Assembly: GCF_000767615.3 (NCBI RefSeq)
Contig: NZ_CP009553.3
Location: forward strand, 2,170,001-2,234,000
Reading direction: 5' to 3'
Length of the DNA: 64,000 nucleotides
DNA from: Pandoraea pnomenusa
GTDB taxonomy: Bacteria > Pseudomonadota > Gammaproteobacteria > Burkholderiales > Burkholderiaceae
Numbering within the stretch: position 1 is the stretch's first letter; every line of letters begins with the position of its first letter. Shown piece after piece: positions 28,166 to 37,152 of this stretch. The notes under the pieces are model-generated. The model was not told where the DNA came from. It did not search any database and worked only from the letters and a program-made list of their open reading frames with translations. Made by a program: the position numbers and the translations under genes.

Positions 28166-28607
28166 AGCAGTTGAAATCCAAATACCATGTATTCGCCTAG
28201 TTAATAGATTAAATAGGGCTTCAGAATAAATCGATTGCTTGCTGGTTTTTCGTGCGGATCGACCGTCGGAGTGCTATAGAATCACGAGGTTATCGCGACG
28301 CATGTGCGCCCGCGTCAAACGGGACGGAGCCGGGCGTGGCGGGGCGTCAACAGCCGGCAATTGTCAGGGTGGACCATTGCCGGGTAGTCAGGATCCGAAG
28401 GCGCGGGGCGCGACAAGCCGGGGATCGGGAACGAGGAAAAGGGTTCGACGCGCAGACCAGAATTGGCAGACATACGCCGGCACCACGAATGCCGATCGCG
28501 ACCAGTGATGCTGTCCGGGGAAGATGACAGAAACGCGATTCGAAAGAGGCGATGCCCTTGCCAACGTAACAAGTGAAAAATAATAGAACGAGCGTTTGAT
28601 TTTCGGA
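28166..28607. other. Intergenic region between two cyclic-di-GMP genes
   Basis: About 440 bp. The first ~80 bp are AT-rich (28165-28240), unlike the surroundings; the remainder is GC-rich. A TATAGA hexamer at 28274 lacks a good -35. No ORF with family resemblance and no riboswitch I recognise. Confidence 0.5.
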
Positions 28608-30191
28608 ATGAGGATAAGGCATTGGCTTTATGCCGCCTGTCTCTCGGCTGGCGTGCTGGTCGCCTGCTGGGTCGCGGCGGACCGAACCGCCACGTCGCTG
28701 GTCGGCGACAAGCTTGCGCAGAGTGTCGACGCCGGGCAAATGGTGGCCGATCGGGTTGCCGACGGCATGGTTCACGCGATCAATACTGATCTGGCGATGG
28801 TGCGGGCCATCCCCTCGACCTTCGCCGAGGTGGATCTGCTGCGCGATGTGCTGCGTGCGTCGCAGGACGGCGGCCCGTCCCCCGATACGGTCATGCGCGC
28901 CAACGAGTTTCTGCGCGGCGCGCAGGGCTACTTCGGCGTGGACCGCATCTGGGTGATCGACGCGCATGGCGCTTGCGTGGCGGCCAGCAACTTTCGCGAC
29001 ACGCCGTCGCCGGTCGGCCAATCGGTGGCCGGTATGCCGTACGTGAGCCGTGCATTGCTTGGCGGGCGTTACGAGGGTTACGCCGCAGGTTGGGAGCCCC
29101 GGTCGCCCGGTCTCTATTTCAGTGCGCCCGTATACCGCGAGGGCGAGCTGATCGGCGTGGTAATGACGAAAATCGGGCTACTGCGCCTGCGTCACTGGGT
29201 CGGCAGCGGCGAATCATTCATCACCGACGGCAATGGCGTGGTGATCATGAGCCACGAACCGCGCTTCGAAAATCGCTTCGCGCTCGATGGCAAGCTCGGT
29301 TCGTTGACCGACGACGAGCGCCTGGCCCTGTATCAGCGTCAGGCGTTTGCCCGCATGCCGATTTCGCAATTCCGGCGCGCCCCTGGGCGCGCGAACGCCT
29401 GGGTGCCGCAGGCGCTGCTCGAGCGCATGTCGGCGTTCGACGACCAGCCCAAGCCGTTTGTAATCGCATCCAGGCCGAGTTCCAGCAACGACCTGATCGT
29501 CTACGCGGTCGAGGGCGTCGATGCCTGGGAGGCGCTCACGCGCCAGCACGCGAAGGACCTGGCGCTGTGCTTCCTGCTGTACCTGGGCGGCGCGGTCATC
29601 CTGGCGCTCGGCGGATGGATCTACTGGCGCGAGCGGGTTCAACACCGCCAGGTGCGCCAATCCAACGAAGCATTGCGCGCCGCGAATCATCAACTGGCAT
29701 TCGAGGCCAGTTACGACGAACTGACCGGCAGCCTCACGCGTCGTTACTTCTTCCATCGCTTCGAGCAATTGCTGGAGGCGGCGCAGCGCAAAAACGAGCC
29801 GATGAGTCTCATCGTGGCCGATCTCGACCACTTCAAATCGATCAACGACACGTACGGTCACGCGATCGGCGACCAGGTCCTGTGCCGGTTCGTGCTGGTG
29901 TGTTCGTCGACGCTGCGTGGCGACGATCTGATCGGTCGGATCGGTGGCGAAGAGTTCGCGATCCTGCTGCCCGGGGCGAGCGAGCGCGATGCGCTGCGCG
30001 TGGCCGATCGGATTCGAGAGCGCTGCAAACGCGAATCTGTGGAAGGCAGCGAACCGCCGCTGCGTTTTTCGTCGAGCTTCGGCATCACGGAGTGGCAGGA
30101 CGAAGACTCGCCGATGAACATGGTCGAGCGCGCCGACATGGCGTTGTATCGCGCGAAACGGGCCGGGCGAGACCGTTGCTGGGTGTTCTGA
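28608..30191 (+). CDS. Membrane diguanylate cyclase with Cache sensor
   Basis: 527 residues: N-terminal membrane anchor (~4-24), extracytoplasmic Cache-type sensor (~30-325), second membrane segment (~330-350), short coiled linker, and a GGDEF domain. The catalytic motif is intact GGEEF (446-450), and an inhibitory-site RxxD (RGDD, 437-440) sits exactly five residues before it, so it should make c-di-GMP under product inhibition. Start ATG 28608 is preferred over an in-frame TTG four codons upstream; neither has a strong ribosome-binding site. Confidence 0.9.
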   Translation: MRIRHWLYAACLSAGVLVACWVAADRTATSLVGDKLAQSVDAGQMVADRVADGMVHAINTDLAMVRAIPSTFAEVDLLRDVLRASQDGGPSPDTVMRANEFLRGAQGYFGVDRIWVIDAHGACVAASNFRDTPSPVGQSVAGMPYVSRALLGGRYEGYAAGWEPRSPGLYFSAPVYREGELIGVVMTKIGLLRLRHWVGSGESFITDGNGVVIMSHEPRFENRFALDGKLGSLTDDERLALYQRQAFARMPISQFRRAPGRANAWVPQALLERMSAFDDQPKPFVIASRPSSSNDLIVYAVEGVDAWEALTRQHAKDLALCFLLYLGGAVILALGGWIYWRERVQHRQVRQSNEALRAANHQLAFEASYDELTGSLTRRYFFHRFEQLLEAAQRKNEPMSLIVADLDHFKSINDTYGHAIGDQVLCRFVLVCSSTLRGDDLIGRIGGEEFAILLPGASERDALRVADRIRERCKRESVEGSEPPLRFSSSFGITEWQDEDSPMNMVERADMALYRAKRAGRDRCWVF

Positions 30192-30294
30192 AGTCTGCGC
30201 GCGCCCCGGGCGCGTGAGAGGCGTCGAGGCGTCGCCGTGAATCTCGGCGCGGCCGCCTTGCTTGCCGACGCCGCTGCAAGCACAACTCCCATGT

Positions 30295-30320
30295 GGTTAC
30301 CAATGTCACGTTTGGTAACC
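30295..30320. promoter_or_regulatory. Perfect 9-bp inverted repeat upstream of a lipoprotein gene
   Basis: GGTTACCAA (30295-30303) and TTGGTAACC (30312-30320) separated by 8 bp, ~130 bp before the lipoprotein start. No T-tract, so an operator is more likely than a terminator. The binding protein is unknown. Confidence 0.5.
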
Positions 30321-30451
30321 AAAGAGCTATGCCTTCCCGCGCATTTCAGCGGAACTTCCGTGTCTAATTCGTCAAGCCGCGCGGTGGTGACCGACTTGCC
30401 GTCAACCTTTGCCGCGCAAGACTCGACATCCAAACTGCGGGAGACATTATC

Positions 30452-30697
30452 GTGAAACGTTTACTCATGCTGGCGGGCGGGGTTGCCGTCGCCATGACGA
30501 TGGCCGGCTGCGTGGCCGTGCCTTATGGCGCGCCGGCGTATGGCAATGCCTACTACGACAACTATGGCTATGCGCCGGGCTATGCCGTGGCACCGGCCCC
30601 GGTGGTGACATTCGGCGTCTCGGGAAGTTATTACCGTGGCGATTACGACCGTGGCTGGCGGGGGCGCGGTGGGCGCGGCTGGGGCTGGCGTCATTGA
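30452..30697 (+). CDS. Small Tyr/Gly-rich lipoprotein
   Basis: 81 residues: lipoprotein signal peptide with lipobox MAGC (Cys ~20), then a Tyr/Pro/Gly-rich tail ending in an Arg/Gly/Trp-rich segment (RGWRGRGGRGWGWRH). GTG start with GGGAG 8 nt upstream. Family resembles short hypothetical lipoproteins common in Burkholderiaceae; function unknown. Confidence 0.75.
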   Translation: MKRLLMLAGGVAVAMTMAGCVAVPYGAPAYGNAYYDNYGYAPGYAVAPAPVVTFGVSGSYYRGDYDRGWRGRGGRGWGWRH

Positions 30698-30782
30698 CAG
30701 CGGTGACATGCGTCGCCGTGTCGGCAGCAAAATCGTAACAGACGGAACCGCGGCGCAACGCAGGCGAGCGCCGCGGCCGCGA

Positions 30783-30977
30783 TCAGAACTCCGACAGCGC
30801 GAAGTCGGCCTTGGAGACGTCACATTCCGGGCAACGCCAGTCGTCGGGTACGTCGCTCCAGCGGGTGCCGGGCGCGAGGCCGTCGTTCGGCGCGCCTTCG
30901 GCTTCGTTGTAGATCCAGCCGCAGATCAGGCAGATCCAGTTCTTGAATTCGGTGGGAGTGTCCAGCGTGGTGGTCAT
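30783..30977 (-). CDS. Rubredoxin
   Basis: 64-residue one-iron electron carrier with the two CxxC motifs CLICG and CPECD and the conserved WIYNEAEG, PDDWRCPEC core. Cytoplasmic; partners such as alkane hydroxylase or rubredoxin reductase are not adjacent. A GC-rich 9-bp stem lies between it and the convergent lipoprotein gene. Confidence 0.93.
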   Translation of the reverse strand: MTTTLDTPTEFKNWICLICGWIYNEAEGAPNDGLAPGTRWSDVPDDWRCPECDVSKADFALSEF

Positions 30978-31063
30978 GATGTCGGGTCAAGGGGAAAACT
31001 TTCGCGACCCGCATTGTAAGGCACGCGCCGGTTGGCGCCGGCGCGCGCATGCGGTGTTTCTGC

Positions 31064-31381
31064 TCACCAGTGGATCTGATTGAGGAAGATCGGTGCCATC
31101 TGGGCAAGTGAGTTGAGCAGCGACATGGCGGTGTCGCGATGGGACACCTCCTTCCACAACCGGCTTTCCTTGATGACCCGGTCGCGATCTTCCGCGGTTT
31201 TCACGTCGGGCGAACGCAGTGTCTTGATCAGATCGATGACGGACGCGCGGTCAACGGTTTCCGTGACCGAGTGGTGCGCGAGCAGATCGTCGAGATGCAA
31301 GCGTTCCGCTTCCGTCCCGGTCGTCGCCGACGACGGATCAGGCGTTGCAGCAGGCACGGACGGCTTGTCGGATTGGGTCAT
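31064..31381 (-). CDS. Hypothetical protein
   Basis: 105 residues, no signal peptide or membrane segment. An acidic, Ser/Thr/Pro-rich N-terminal third is followed by a predicted helical region (LHLDDLLAHHSVTETVDRA ... LLNSLAQMAPIFLNQIHW). Start chosen at 31381 because GGGAG precedes it by 10 nt. I do not recognise the family. Confidence 0.6.
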   Translation of the reverse strand: MTQSDKPSVPAATPDPSSATTGTEAERLHLDDLLAHHSVTETVDRASVIDLIKTLRSPDVKTAEDRDRVIKESRLWKEVSHRDTAMSLLNSLAQMAPIFLNQIHW

Positions 31382-31822
31382 ACGAGTCGGTCTCCCGAAA
31401 GTCACTGGAAAGCGAGACGGCGCAGCATGTGAAAGCCGGCGAGGCTCCCGCGTCATGCATGGCGAGGTATCGCATGTCTCCATCATAGGCCGAATCCCAT
31501 GCGCTGCGAACCCTGCAATCCCGGGGAGCGACACCTCGACGCACATCCCTGCCTGACAGGTCGGTGCCGTGTCAAAGCCGTGACGCGGCGGCACAGAAGC
31601 CTGACCAGACGTCAAGCGCAAAAAATTTATCCAGGGTTGATGCCGAAACGGGCAATCCTCTTGACAGCCTGTGCCTGTGGGCGTTTCGAGAGGAGGGTGG
31701 CGGGTTATCCAGTGGGTTATCCACAGAAGCTGTGGGTAACTCGCCATCGACACATCGGGCGTCGACCGTGTCGATGGGATGACCTGTGCGTGACACGTCA
31801 TCCTCCCCGGCTGGGCGTTACG
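31382..31822. other. Intergenic region with DnaA-box cluster
   Basis: About 440 bp between two minus-strand genes. The half near 31617-31740 has an A/T patch and four DnaA-box-like 9-mers; the rest shows nothing I can name. Confidence 0.6.
31627..31739. promoter_or_regulatory. Cluster of DnaA-box-like sites
   Basis: One perfect box TTATCCACA (31717-31725), and three one- or two-mismatch sites: TTATCCAGG (31627-31635), TTATCCAGT (31705-31713) and the inverted TGTGGGTAA (31731-31739). The last three lie within 35 bp. An A-run with AATTTAT precedes the first. It could titrate DnaA, make a promoter DnaA-responsive, or be a replication-linked site; dnaA/dnaN are not in the window. Confidence 0.55.
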
Positions 31823-32146
31823 TCAGCGAAGCAGTGGACGCAACATGAGCAAGGCGAAGAATAGCGCGACCCCCACCGGCAGCAGTCCGGTAAAGAACGC
31901 CGGCCACGGCGCACGACCGCGGCGACGGGCGCCGAATGACGAGATCAGTCCGGCGCAAAGACAGAGCACGCCCACGGCCCAGGTCGGGTTCGGGTGCTTC
32001 AGCACCCAGGCGGCAGCCGCCAGCAATCCGACCCAAGCCAACGGTAAAGCGCCCGGCGGCGGCGGGGTGACGCCAGCGGGTTTGGCCTGCGTTCGCGGGG
32101 CGGCCGGGTTCGTATTTTCGGGCAAATCGGGGCGTTTGTCGGGCAT
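31823..32146 (-). CDS. Small inner-membrane protein
   Basis: 107 residues. A Pro-rich cytoplasmic-type N-terminus (~1-34) is followed by three hydrophobic segments (LPLAWVGLLAAAAWVL, WAVGVLCLCAGLISSFG, AFFTGLLPVGVALFFALLML). No recognised domain. Confidence 0.65.
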   Translation of the reverse strand: MPDKRPDLPENTNPAAPRTQAKPAGVTPPPPGALPLAWVGLLAAAAWVLKHPNPTWAVGVLCLCAGLISSFGARRRGRAPWPAFFTGLLPVGVALFFALLMLRPLLR

Positions 32147-32221
32147 CGGGATTCCGGAAATGCGCGCGTGACGGGGGTGTCTCGCGAAAGCCGCAGCATA
32201 GCAAACGTGAAGGCCCCATGC

Positions 32222-32704
32222 TCAGGAGGTATGCCTGGGCAAGCCCGGCGGTGAAGGATGGCCGAACGCCGCGGACGCGATGGAGGTGACGGAGGCGGGG
32301 CGCGTGTCCGTCGCCGGGGCACGGACATGCCAGACCGAGGTGGGATCGCTGATGCGGGTCGGTGCGAACGCGGGAGGCGTGGCGCAGCGATTATCCAGAT
32401 CGACATATTGCCTGAGGCGCCGAACGTTCCGAACGTCCTGGCCGTCCGGCGCATTGAGGCCGAGTGGCGCGACGAGCGCGCCAGCGGCGGCGCTGGACGG
32501 CAGGTGTACGGCAACGCAGGGCTGATGAAAGAGGTCGACCGGCGTCGGGCCGGCGGGTATCGACTGGGCGCGCACACTCGCGGAACCGATCGCCAGTATC
32601 AGGCCTCCGACCATGAGGCCGAGCCGCGAAGCGGTGGCGCAGGGGGCGTCGGCTACATGACGAATGTCATGGCACGGGGAACGCTCGAGGTGTCTCGGCG
32701 GCAT
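32222..32704 (-). CDS. Putative exported hypothetical protein
   Basis: 160 residues from ATG 32704, which has GGAG 6 nt upstream. A signal-peptide-like stretch (LMVGGLILAIGSASVRAQS) follows ~30 residues; M at 32614 would give a conventional signal peptide. The mature part is Ala/Pro/Arg-rich without a known domain. Codon pattern is plausible but not strong, so this could be spurious. Confidence 0.4.
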   Translation of the reverse strand: MPPRHLERSPCHDIRHVADAPCATASRLGLMVGGLILAIGSASVRAQSIPAGPTPVDLFHQPCVAVHLPSSAAAGALVAPLGLNAPDGQDVRNVRRLRQYVDLDNRCATPPAFAPTRISDPTSVWHVRAPATDTRPASVTSIASAAFGHPSPPGLPRHTS

Positions 32705-33002
32705 GGTTCGCTCCGTCGGGGCGGACGTTGACGATCGCGACGTCGCGCCTCGCGAGGAGGACGCCGCGTGTTCGCACATTCGCAAGCCAATTTCATGCCG
32801 GAGTGCGCAAGCCAATGATTTTCTTGGGAATTTGTTGTTGTCCGGCGCGCGTTTGCCGATCGACCTGCGGGAGATGTTGCAGTTCCGAAACGTGCAGCCG
32901 AGAATCGACCCAACCGCCATTCGATGCGAAATGGCATTCTCCGATGCGCCAGATACTGTATATAATTACAGTATCCCCCTCTACGGCGAGACAGAACCTC
33001 AC
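32705..33002. other. Intergenic region with SOS-type promoter
   Basis: About 300 bp upstream of the DUF3717 gene. The only clear element is the LexA-type palindrome near its 3' end. The 100 bp before it is less GC-rich than average. Confidence 0.55.
32954..32973 (+). promoter_or_regulatory. LexA (SOS) box overlapping a TATAAT -10
   Basis: TACTGTATATAATTACAGTA matches the proteobacterial LexA consensus CTGT-N8-ACAG, with TA flanks. It encloses TATAAT at 32961-32966, placing a repressor site on the -10 element of the DUF3717 promoter, ~30 nt before the start codon. Confidence 0.8.
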
Positions 33003-33236
33003 ATGAAAGCCAATTACTCCATCGCCGACATCGAGCAGGCGATCAACTACTGGACGAGCCATCAGGCAGCGGACAGCAACCTGTCATTGTGCAAGTCGGC
33101 CCGCGCGCTCGCCAACGTGTATGGCGAGATGATCTACCGGCGTGCGACGAGCGTTGCGGCCGAATCGCTCAATGCCGAGCAGAGTCAGGCCCTCGAGACG
33201 GCCCTGCACCAGATGGAGCTGGGCCTCGCGCCGTGA
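33003..33236 (+). CDS. DUF3717 family protein
   Basis: 77-residue cytoplasmic protein of a family I associate with Burkholderiales: YSIADIEQAINYW at the start, a central LCKSARALANVYGEMIYRR and a C-terminal helix. Role unknown. ATG 33003 is the first after the SOS-type promoter and fits the family N-terminus. Control by LexA is inferred from the site upstream. Confidence 0.82.
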   Translation: MKANYSIADIEQAINYWTSHQAADSNLSLCKSARALANVYGEMIYRRATSVAAESLNAEQSQALETALHQMELGLAP

Positions 33237-33294
33237 TCCGGACGCGGCACGGTCGCGCGAATGGTGCGCAACGCCGGCGGGACCATCGCGACCC

Positions 33295-35928
33295 TCATGA
33301 TGAAAGGGGCGGCGACGCGAGCCGCATGGACCAGCGCTCCAGCCAGCGCTCCAGATCCCCGGCGGACAGGGCGGGCGAGAACAGATACCCTTGGCCGACG
33401 CGGTAGCCTTGCGCAACGAGCACATCGCGCTGGGTCTCGTCTTCGACCCCCTCGGCCACCACGGTCAGATGCAAGCTGTGGCCGATGCCGATGATGGCGC
33501 TGGTCAACGCGCGCACCGTTTCGTCGCGCGTGATGTCATGCACGAAGCTGCGGTCGAGCTTGAGCTCCGACACGGGCAGACGTCGCAGATAGCCCAGACT
33601 CGAATACCCGGTGCCGAAGTCGTCCATCGACATACGCACGCCCATCGCGTGCACTTCGTCGATAATGCGCAGCGTGCTCGGGTTGTGATCCATCAGCACG
33701 CTTTCCGTGATCTCGATGGCCAGGCACGACGGCGGCAATCCGTGATCGGCCAGCGCCTGCGCAATGGTGCGCGGCAGTTCGTGATCGTGGAAGTTGGTGG
33801 GCGACAGATTGACCGACACGTTCGCGATGCCTACACCGCGACGGCGCCAATCGGCCAGTTGCCGGCAGGACTCACGCAGCGTCCACGTACCGAGCTCCCC
33901 GATCAGCCCGCATTCCTCCGCCAGCGCGATGAAGCGTGACGGCGGCACGTCGCCGTATTGCGGATGAGGCCAGCGCGTCAGCGCCTCGGCACCGTACACG
34001 GTCTCGTCGAGCAGGTTGATCTGCGGTTGGTAGAACAGTTGCAGTGTTCCGCGGCGCAGGGCCTCGCGCATGGCGGTTTCCAGCTCGAGCCGCTCCTGCG
34101 CGTGAATGTTCATGTCCTCGCTGAAGAACCGAACGCTGCCGGGGCTGGTCATCTTCGCCTGATACATCGCCATGTCCGCGCGTTGGAGCAGGATATCGAA
34201 TTCCCTGCCGTGGCTCGGATACAGGCTGATGCCGAAGCTGCCGGACGGTGCGAGGGTCACCCCGTCGACCTGGCAGGGTGCGTTGAGCGCGCTACGCATA
34301 CGCTCGATGGCGATGTCCAGGCGCTCGGGGTCGCATTCGGTGAGCACGGCCACGAACTCGTCGCCCGACAGGCGCGCCACGATGTCCGCGCCGCGCAGCG
34401 CGCGACGCAGACGCTGCGCGATGGTGCGCAGCAGAACGTCGCCCGCCTGATGGCCCAGCGAGTCGTTGACCTGCTTGAATCGGTCCAGGTCGATGAAGAT
34501 GACGGCCATGCGCGTGCTCAATTCCGTCGCGCTGGCGATGGCCTGCGCCGCGAGCACGTTCAGCATGCTGCGATTGGGCAGGCCGGTGAGGCTGTCGGAG
34601 AACGCCAGCTGGCGGATGCGCGTGCGCGACTCGTCGCGCTCGAAGGCCAGCTTGCAAAGATGCACGCACACGTCGACGAGGCGCTCGTGCAGCGCGTCGG
34701 GACCGCGCGGCGTACGGTAATAGAAGGCGAGCACACCGAGCACACGTCCATCGTTGGCGATGATCGGCATGGACCATGACGCAGCCAGGCCGAACTCGGC
34801 GGCCATGTCGCGGAAATTGGCCCAGCGCGGATCCGTGGCGATATCGGTCACGACGACCGGTCGCGCCTGAAACGCCGCGGTGCCGCAGGTGCCCACGTTC
34901 GGGCCGATGGCCAGGCCGTCGATCATCTGATGGTAACGCGCGGGCAGGCTCGGCCCCGCTTGCGGACGCAACCGTCCTTCGGCGTCGACCCGAACGACCG
35001 AGGCCATGACTTCCGGGGCGATCTGTTCGAGTTCGCGGCAAACGAGCGTGAGCACTTCCACGAGGGGCGCATCGCGCACCATGGCGGCGAGCGCCTTGTG
35101 CTGGAGCACTTCCTGAATCTTCGACTGCGTGATGTCCGTGAACAGCACCACGGAATGCGCGAGTTCGCCGTTCGCGTCGAGAATCCTGTTGGTCACCATC
35201 GACACCCACAGCGGTTGATGCTGCGCCGTGCGCACGAGCACTTCGCAATGGCAACTTCGGCCATCGCGGGCGGAGAGCATGCACCCGACCAGCGCCTGCT
35301 TGACGTCCACGGCCGCCGCGCCGTCGGACGGCTCATCGGTCGACATCTCACCGAACGAATTGCCGACCGACTGGCCCACGACATCCTCGGCCGCATAGCC
35401 GAACATGCGAGTGAAGCCGGCATTGACATAGCAGACGGTGCTTTGCGCGTCTGTGATCAGCACCGCGTTGTCGGTCTCGTCGACCCCGAGCGAGAGCAGA
35501 TGCAGACGCGCGTCGTCGGCCGCCTGGCGCGCCACGCGTGCCGTCACGTCGACGGTCAGCTTGATGACGAAGGCAAGCTCGCCGGCGTCGTCGAATACGG
35601 GGTTGTAGGTGGCCTCGAGCCAGATGGGCTGTCCATCGCGTCTGCGGCGGCAGACCTGTCCGGTATGGGAGCGCCCGGAGCGCAGGACTTGCGTGAGCGC
35701 GTCGCCGCAGGTCGGGTCGTCCGGTGCGCACAGCAGCGTATGGGGTTGACCGAGCAGTTCGTCGCGGGTGTAGCCGAACTCGCCGAGCAGCTTGTCGTTG
35801 ACGCCGACGATGATGCCGTCCGGCGTCAGCGTGAGCATGCCCAGCGAGTGATCGAGCGCCGCGAGCAGCGCCTCGCGTCCGGGCGTGGGATTGGCGCCGG
35901 CGGTGGACGGTGAACCGCGCACGACCAT
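33295..35928 (-). CDS. PAS-PAS-GAF-GGDEF-EAL cyclic-di-GMP phosphodiesterase/cyclase
   Basis: Soluble 877-residue regulator without membrane segments. PAS domains ~20-130 and ~140-270, GAF ~290-435, GGDEF ~440-600 with motif SGDEF (521-525), EAL ~620-870 with EAL at 648-650 and intact ITESVLM, DDFGTGYSS, KLDRSF and VAEGVED residues. A phosphodiesterase output is well supported; cyclase activity less so. The architecture resembles E. coli DosP plus a GAF, but heme binding cannot be judged. GAGGAGG 8 nt before ATG 35928 decides the start; the frame is open 25 codons further. Confidence 0.92.
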   Translation of the reverse strand: MVVRGSPSTAGANPTPGREALLAALDHSLGMLTLTPDGIIVGVNDKLLGEFGYTRDELLGQPHTLLCAPDDPTCGDALTQVLRSGRSHTGQVCRRRRDGQPIWLEATYNPVFDDAGELAFVIKLTVDVTARVARQAADDARLHLLSLGVDETDNAVLITDAQSTVCYVNAGFTRMFGYAAEDVVGQSVGNSFGEMSTDEPSDGAAAVDVKQALVGCMLSARDGRSCHCEVLVRTAQHQPLWVSMVTNRILDANGELAHSVVLFTDITQSKIQEVLQHKALAAMVRDAPLVEVLTLVCRELEQIAPEVMASVVRVDAEGRLRPQAGPSLPARYHQMIDGLAIGPNVGTCGTAAFQARPVVVTDIATDPRWANFRDMAAEFGLAASWSMPIIANDGRVLGVLAFYYRTPRGPDALHERLVDVCVHLCKLAFERDESRTRIRQLAFSDSLTGLPNRSMLNVLAAQAIASATELSTRMAVIFIDLDRFKQVNDSLGHQAGDVLLRTIAQRLRRALRGADIVARLSGDEFVAVLTECDPERLDIAIERMRSALNAPCQVDGVTLAPSGSFGISLYPSHGREFDILLQRADMAMYQAKMTSPGSVRFFSEDMNIHAQERLELETAMREALRRGTLQLFYQPQINLLDETVYGAEALTRWPHPQYGDVPPSRFIALAEECGLIGELGTWTLRESCRQLADWRRRGVGIANVSVNLSPTNFHDHELPRTIAQALADHGLPPSCLAIEITESVLMDHNPSTLRIIDEVHAMGVRMSMDDFGTGYSSLGYLRRLPVSELKLDRSFVHDITRDETVRALTSAIIGIGHSLHLTVVAEGVEDETQRDVLVAQGYRVGQGYLFSPALSAGDLERWLERWSMRLASPPLSS

Positions 35929-36209
35929 CGAAAGGACCTCCTCGGACGTCCTGTGGACATTGTCGGATGTGACTGGGGCTGACACGCCAAAAAACGCTTT
36001 CAAGTATAGCGACCTGCAACGGCAGGCTCACGTGGGAGAAACCGGGAGAGCGTCACGGGGGTGACGCCGCCCCGGGCAGCGGGCGATCGGCGCAGTGGGG
36101 CGCCGATTGCCACGTTTTCAGCGGGTCGGACGGCCTCGGGTGGCCATGGGCAAACTCGGAAACAATGTCTCGAACGAAGGCGAACGAAGGCGAACGGGCC
36201 TGGACGGCC

Positions 36210-36428
36210 TCAGGCGCCCCTGACGCGAATGCGCACCCCGTCAACCGAAACGGTCTGGCCGGCGCGGATCTTGCAGGTCTTGCGGGTCTCGATCCGGCCG
36301 TCGACGCTCACCGCGCCATTGGCCACCATGACCTTGCCCGCACCGCCGGAATCCACCACACCGGTGAGTTTGAGAAGATCGTTCAGCGCGACGAATTCGC
36401 CGGTCAATTCAAAAGTAACGTTTTGCAT
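36210..36428 (-). CDS. S4-domain RNA-binding protein (YbcJ-like)
   Basis: 72-residue protein that is almost only an S4 RNA-binding fold: FVALNDLLKLTGVVDSGGAGK ... VSVDGRIETRKTCKIRAGQTV. Same size as E. coli YbcJ. Cytoplasmic; likely binds structured RNA, target unknown. Start MQNVTFEL fits the family though the ribosome-binding site is weak. Confidence 0.85.
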   Translation of the reverse strand: MQNVTFELTGEFVALNDLLKLTGVVDSGGAGKVMVANGAVSVDGRIETRKTCKIRAGQTVSVDGVRIRVRGA

Positions 36429-36522
36429 GATGGTGCGGATACTACGTAAAAACCCAACGCGCGTCGACAGCCGCCGCGCATCGTCCGGGTGCCGCTGAAT
36501 TGGAGGGCGAGGAAGGTCGAAC

Positions 36523-37104
<582 letters not shown>

Positions 37105-37152
37105 GCGTGTCCAGGTGCTTGCGGATCGAGGATAGGTATTACAGCGTCGGTA

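Noticed and set aside
28166..28607. c-di-GMP riboswitch ahead of a diguanylate cyclase
   Set aside because: I could not find the conserved GEMM core bases or helices; position alone is not evidence.
30748..30776. 9-bp GC stem between lipoprotein and rubredoxin genes as terminator
   Set aside because: No T-tract follows it; role uncertain.
31671..31699. TTGACA at 31673 as a promoter in the DnaA-box region
   Set aside because: No acceptable -10 hexamer at 16-18 bp and no plus-strand gene downstream.
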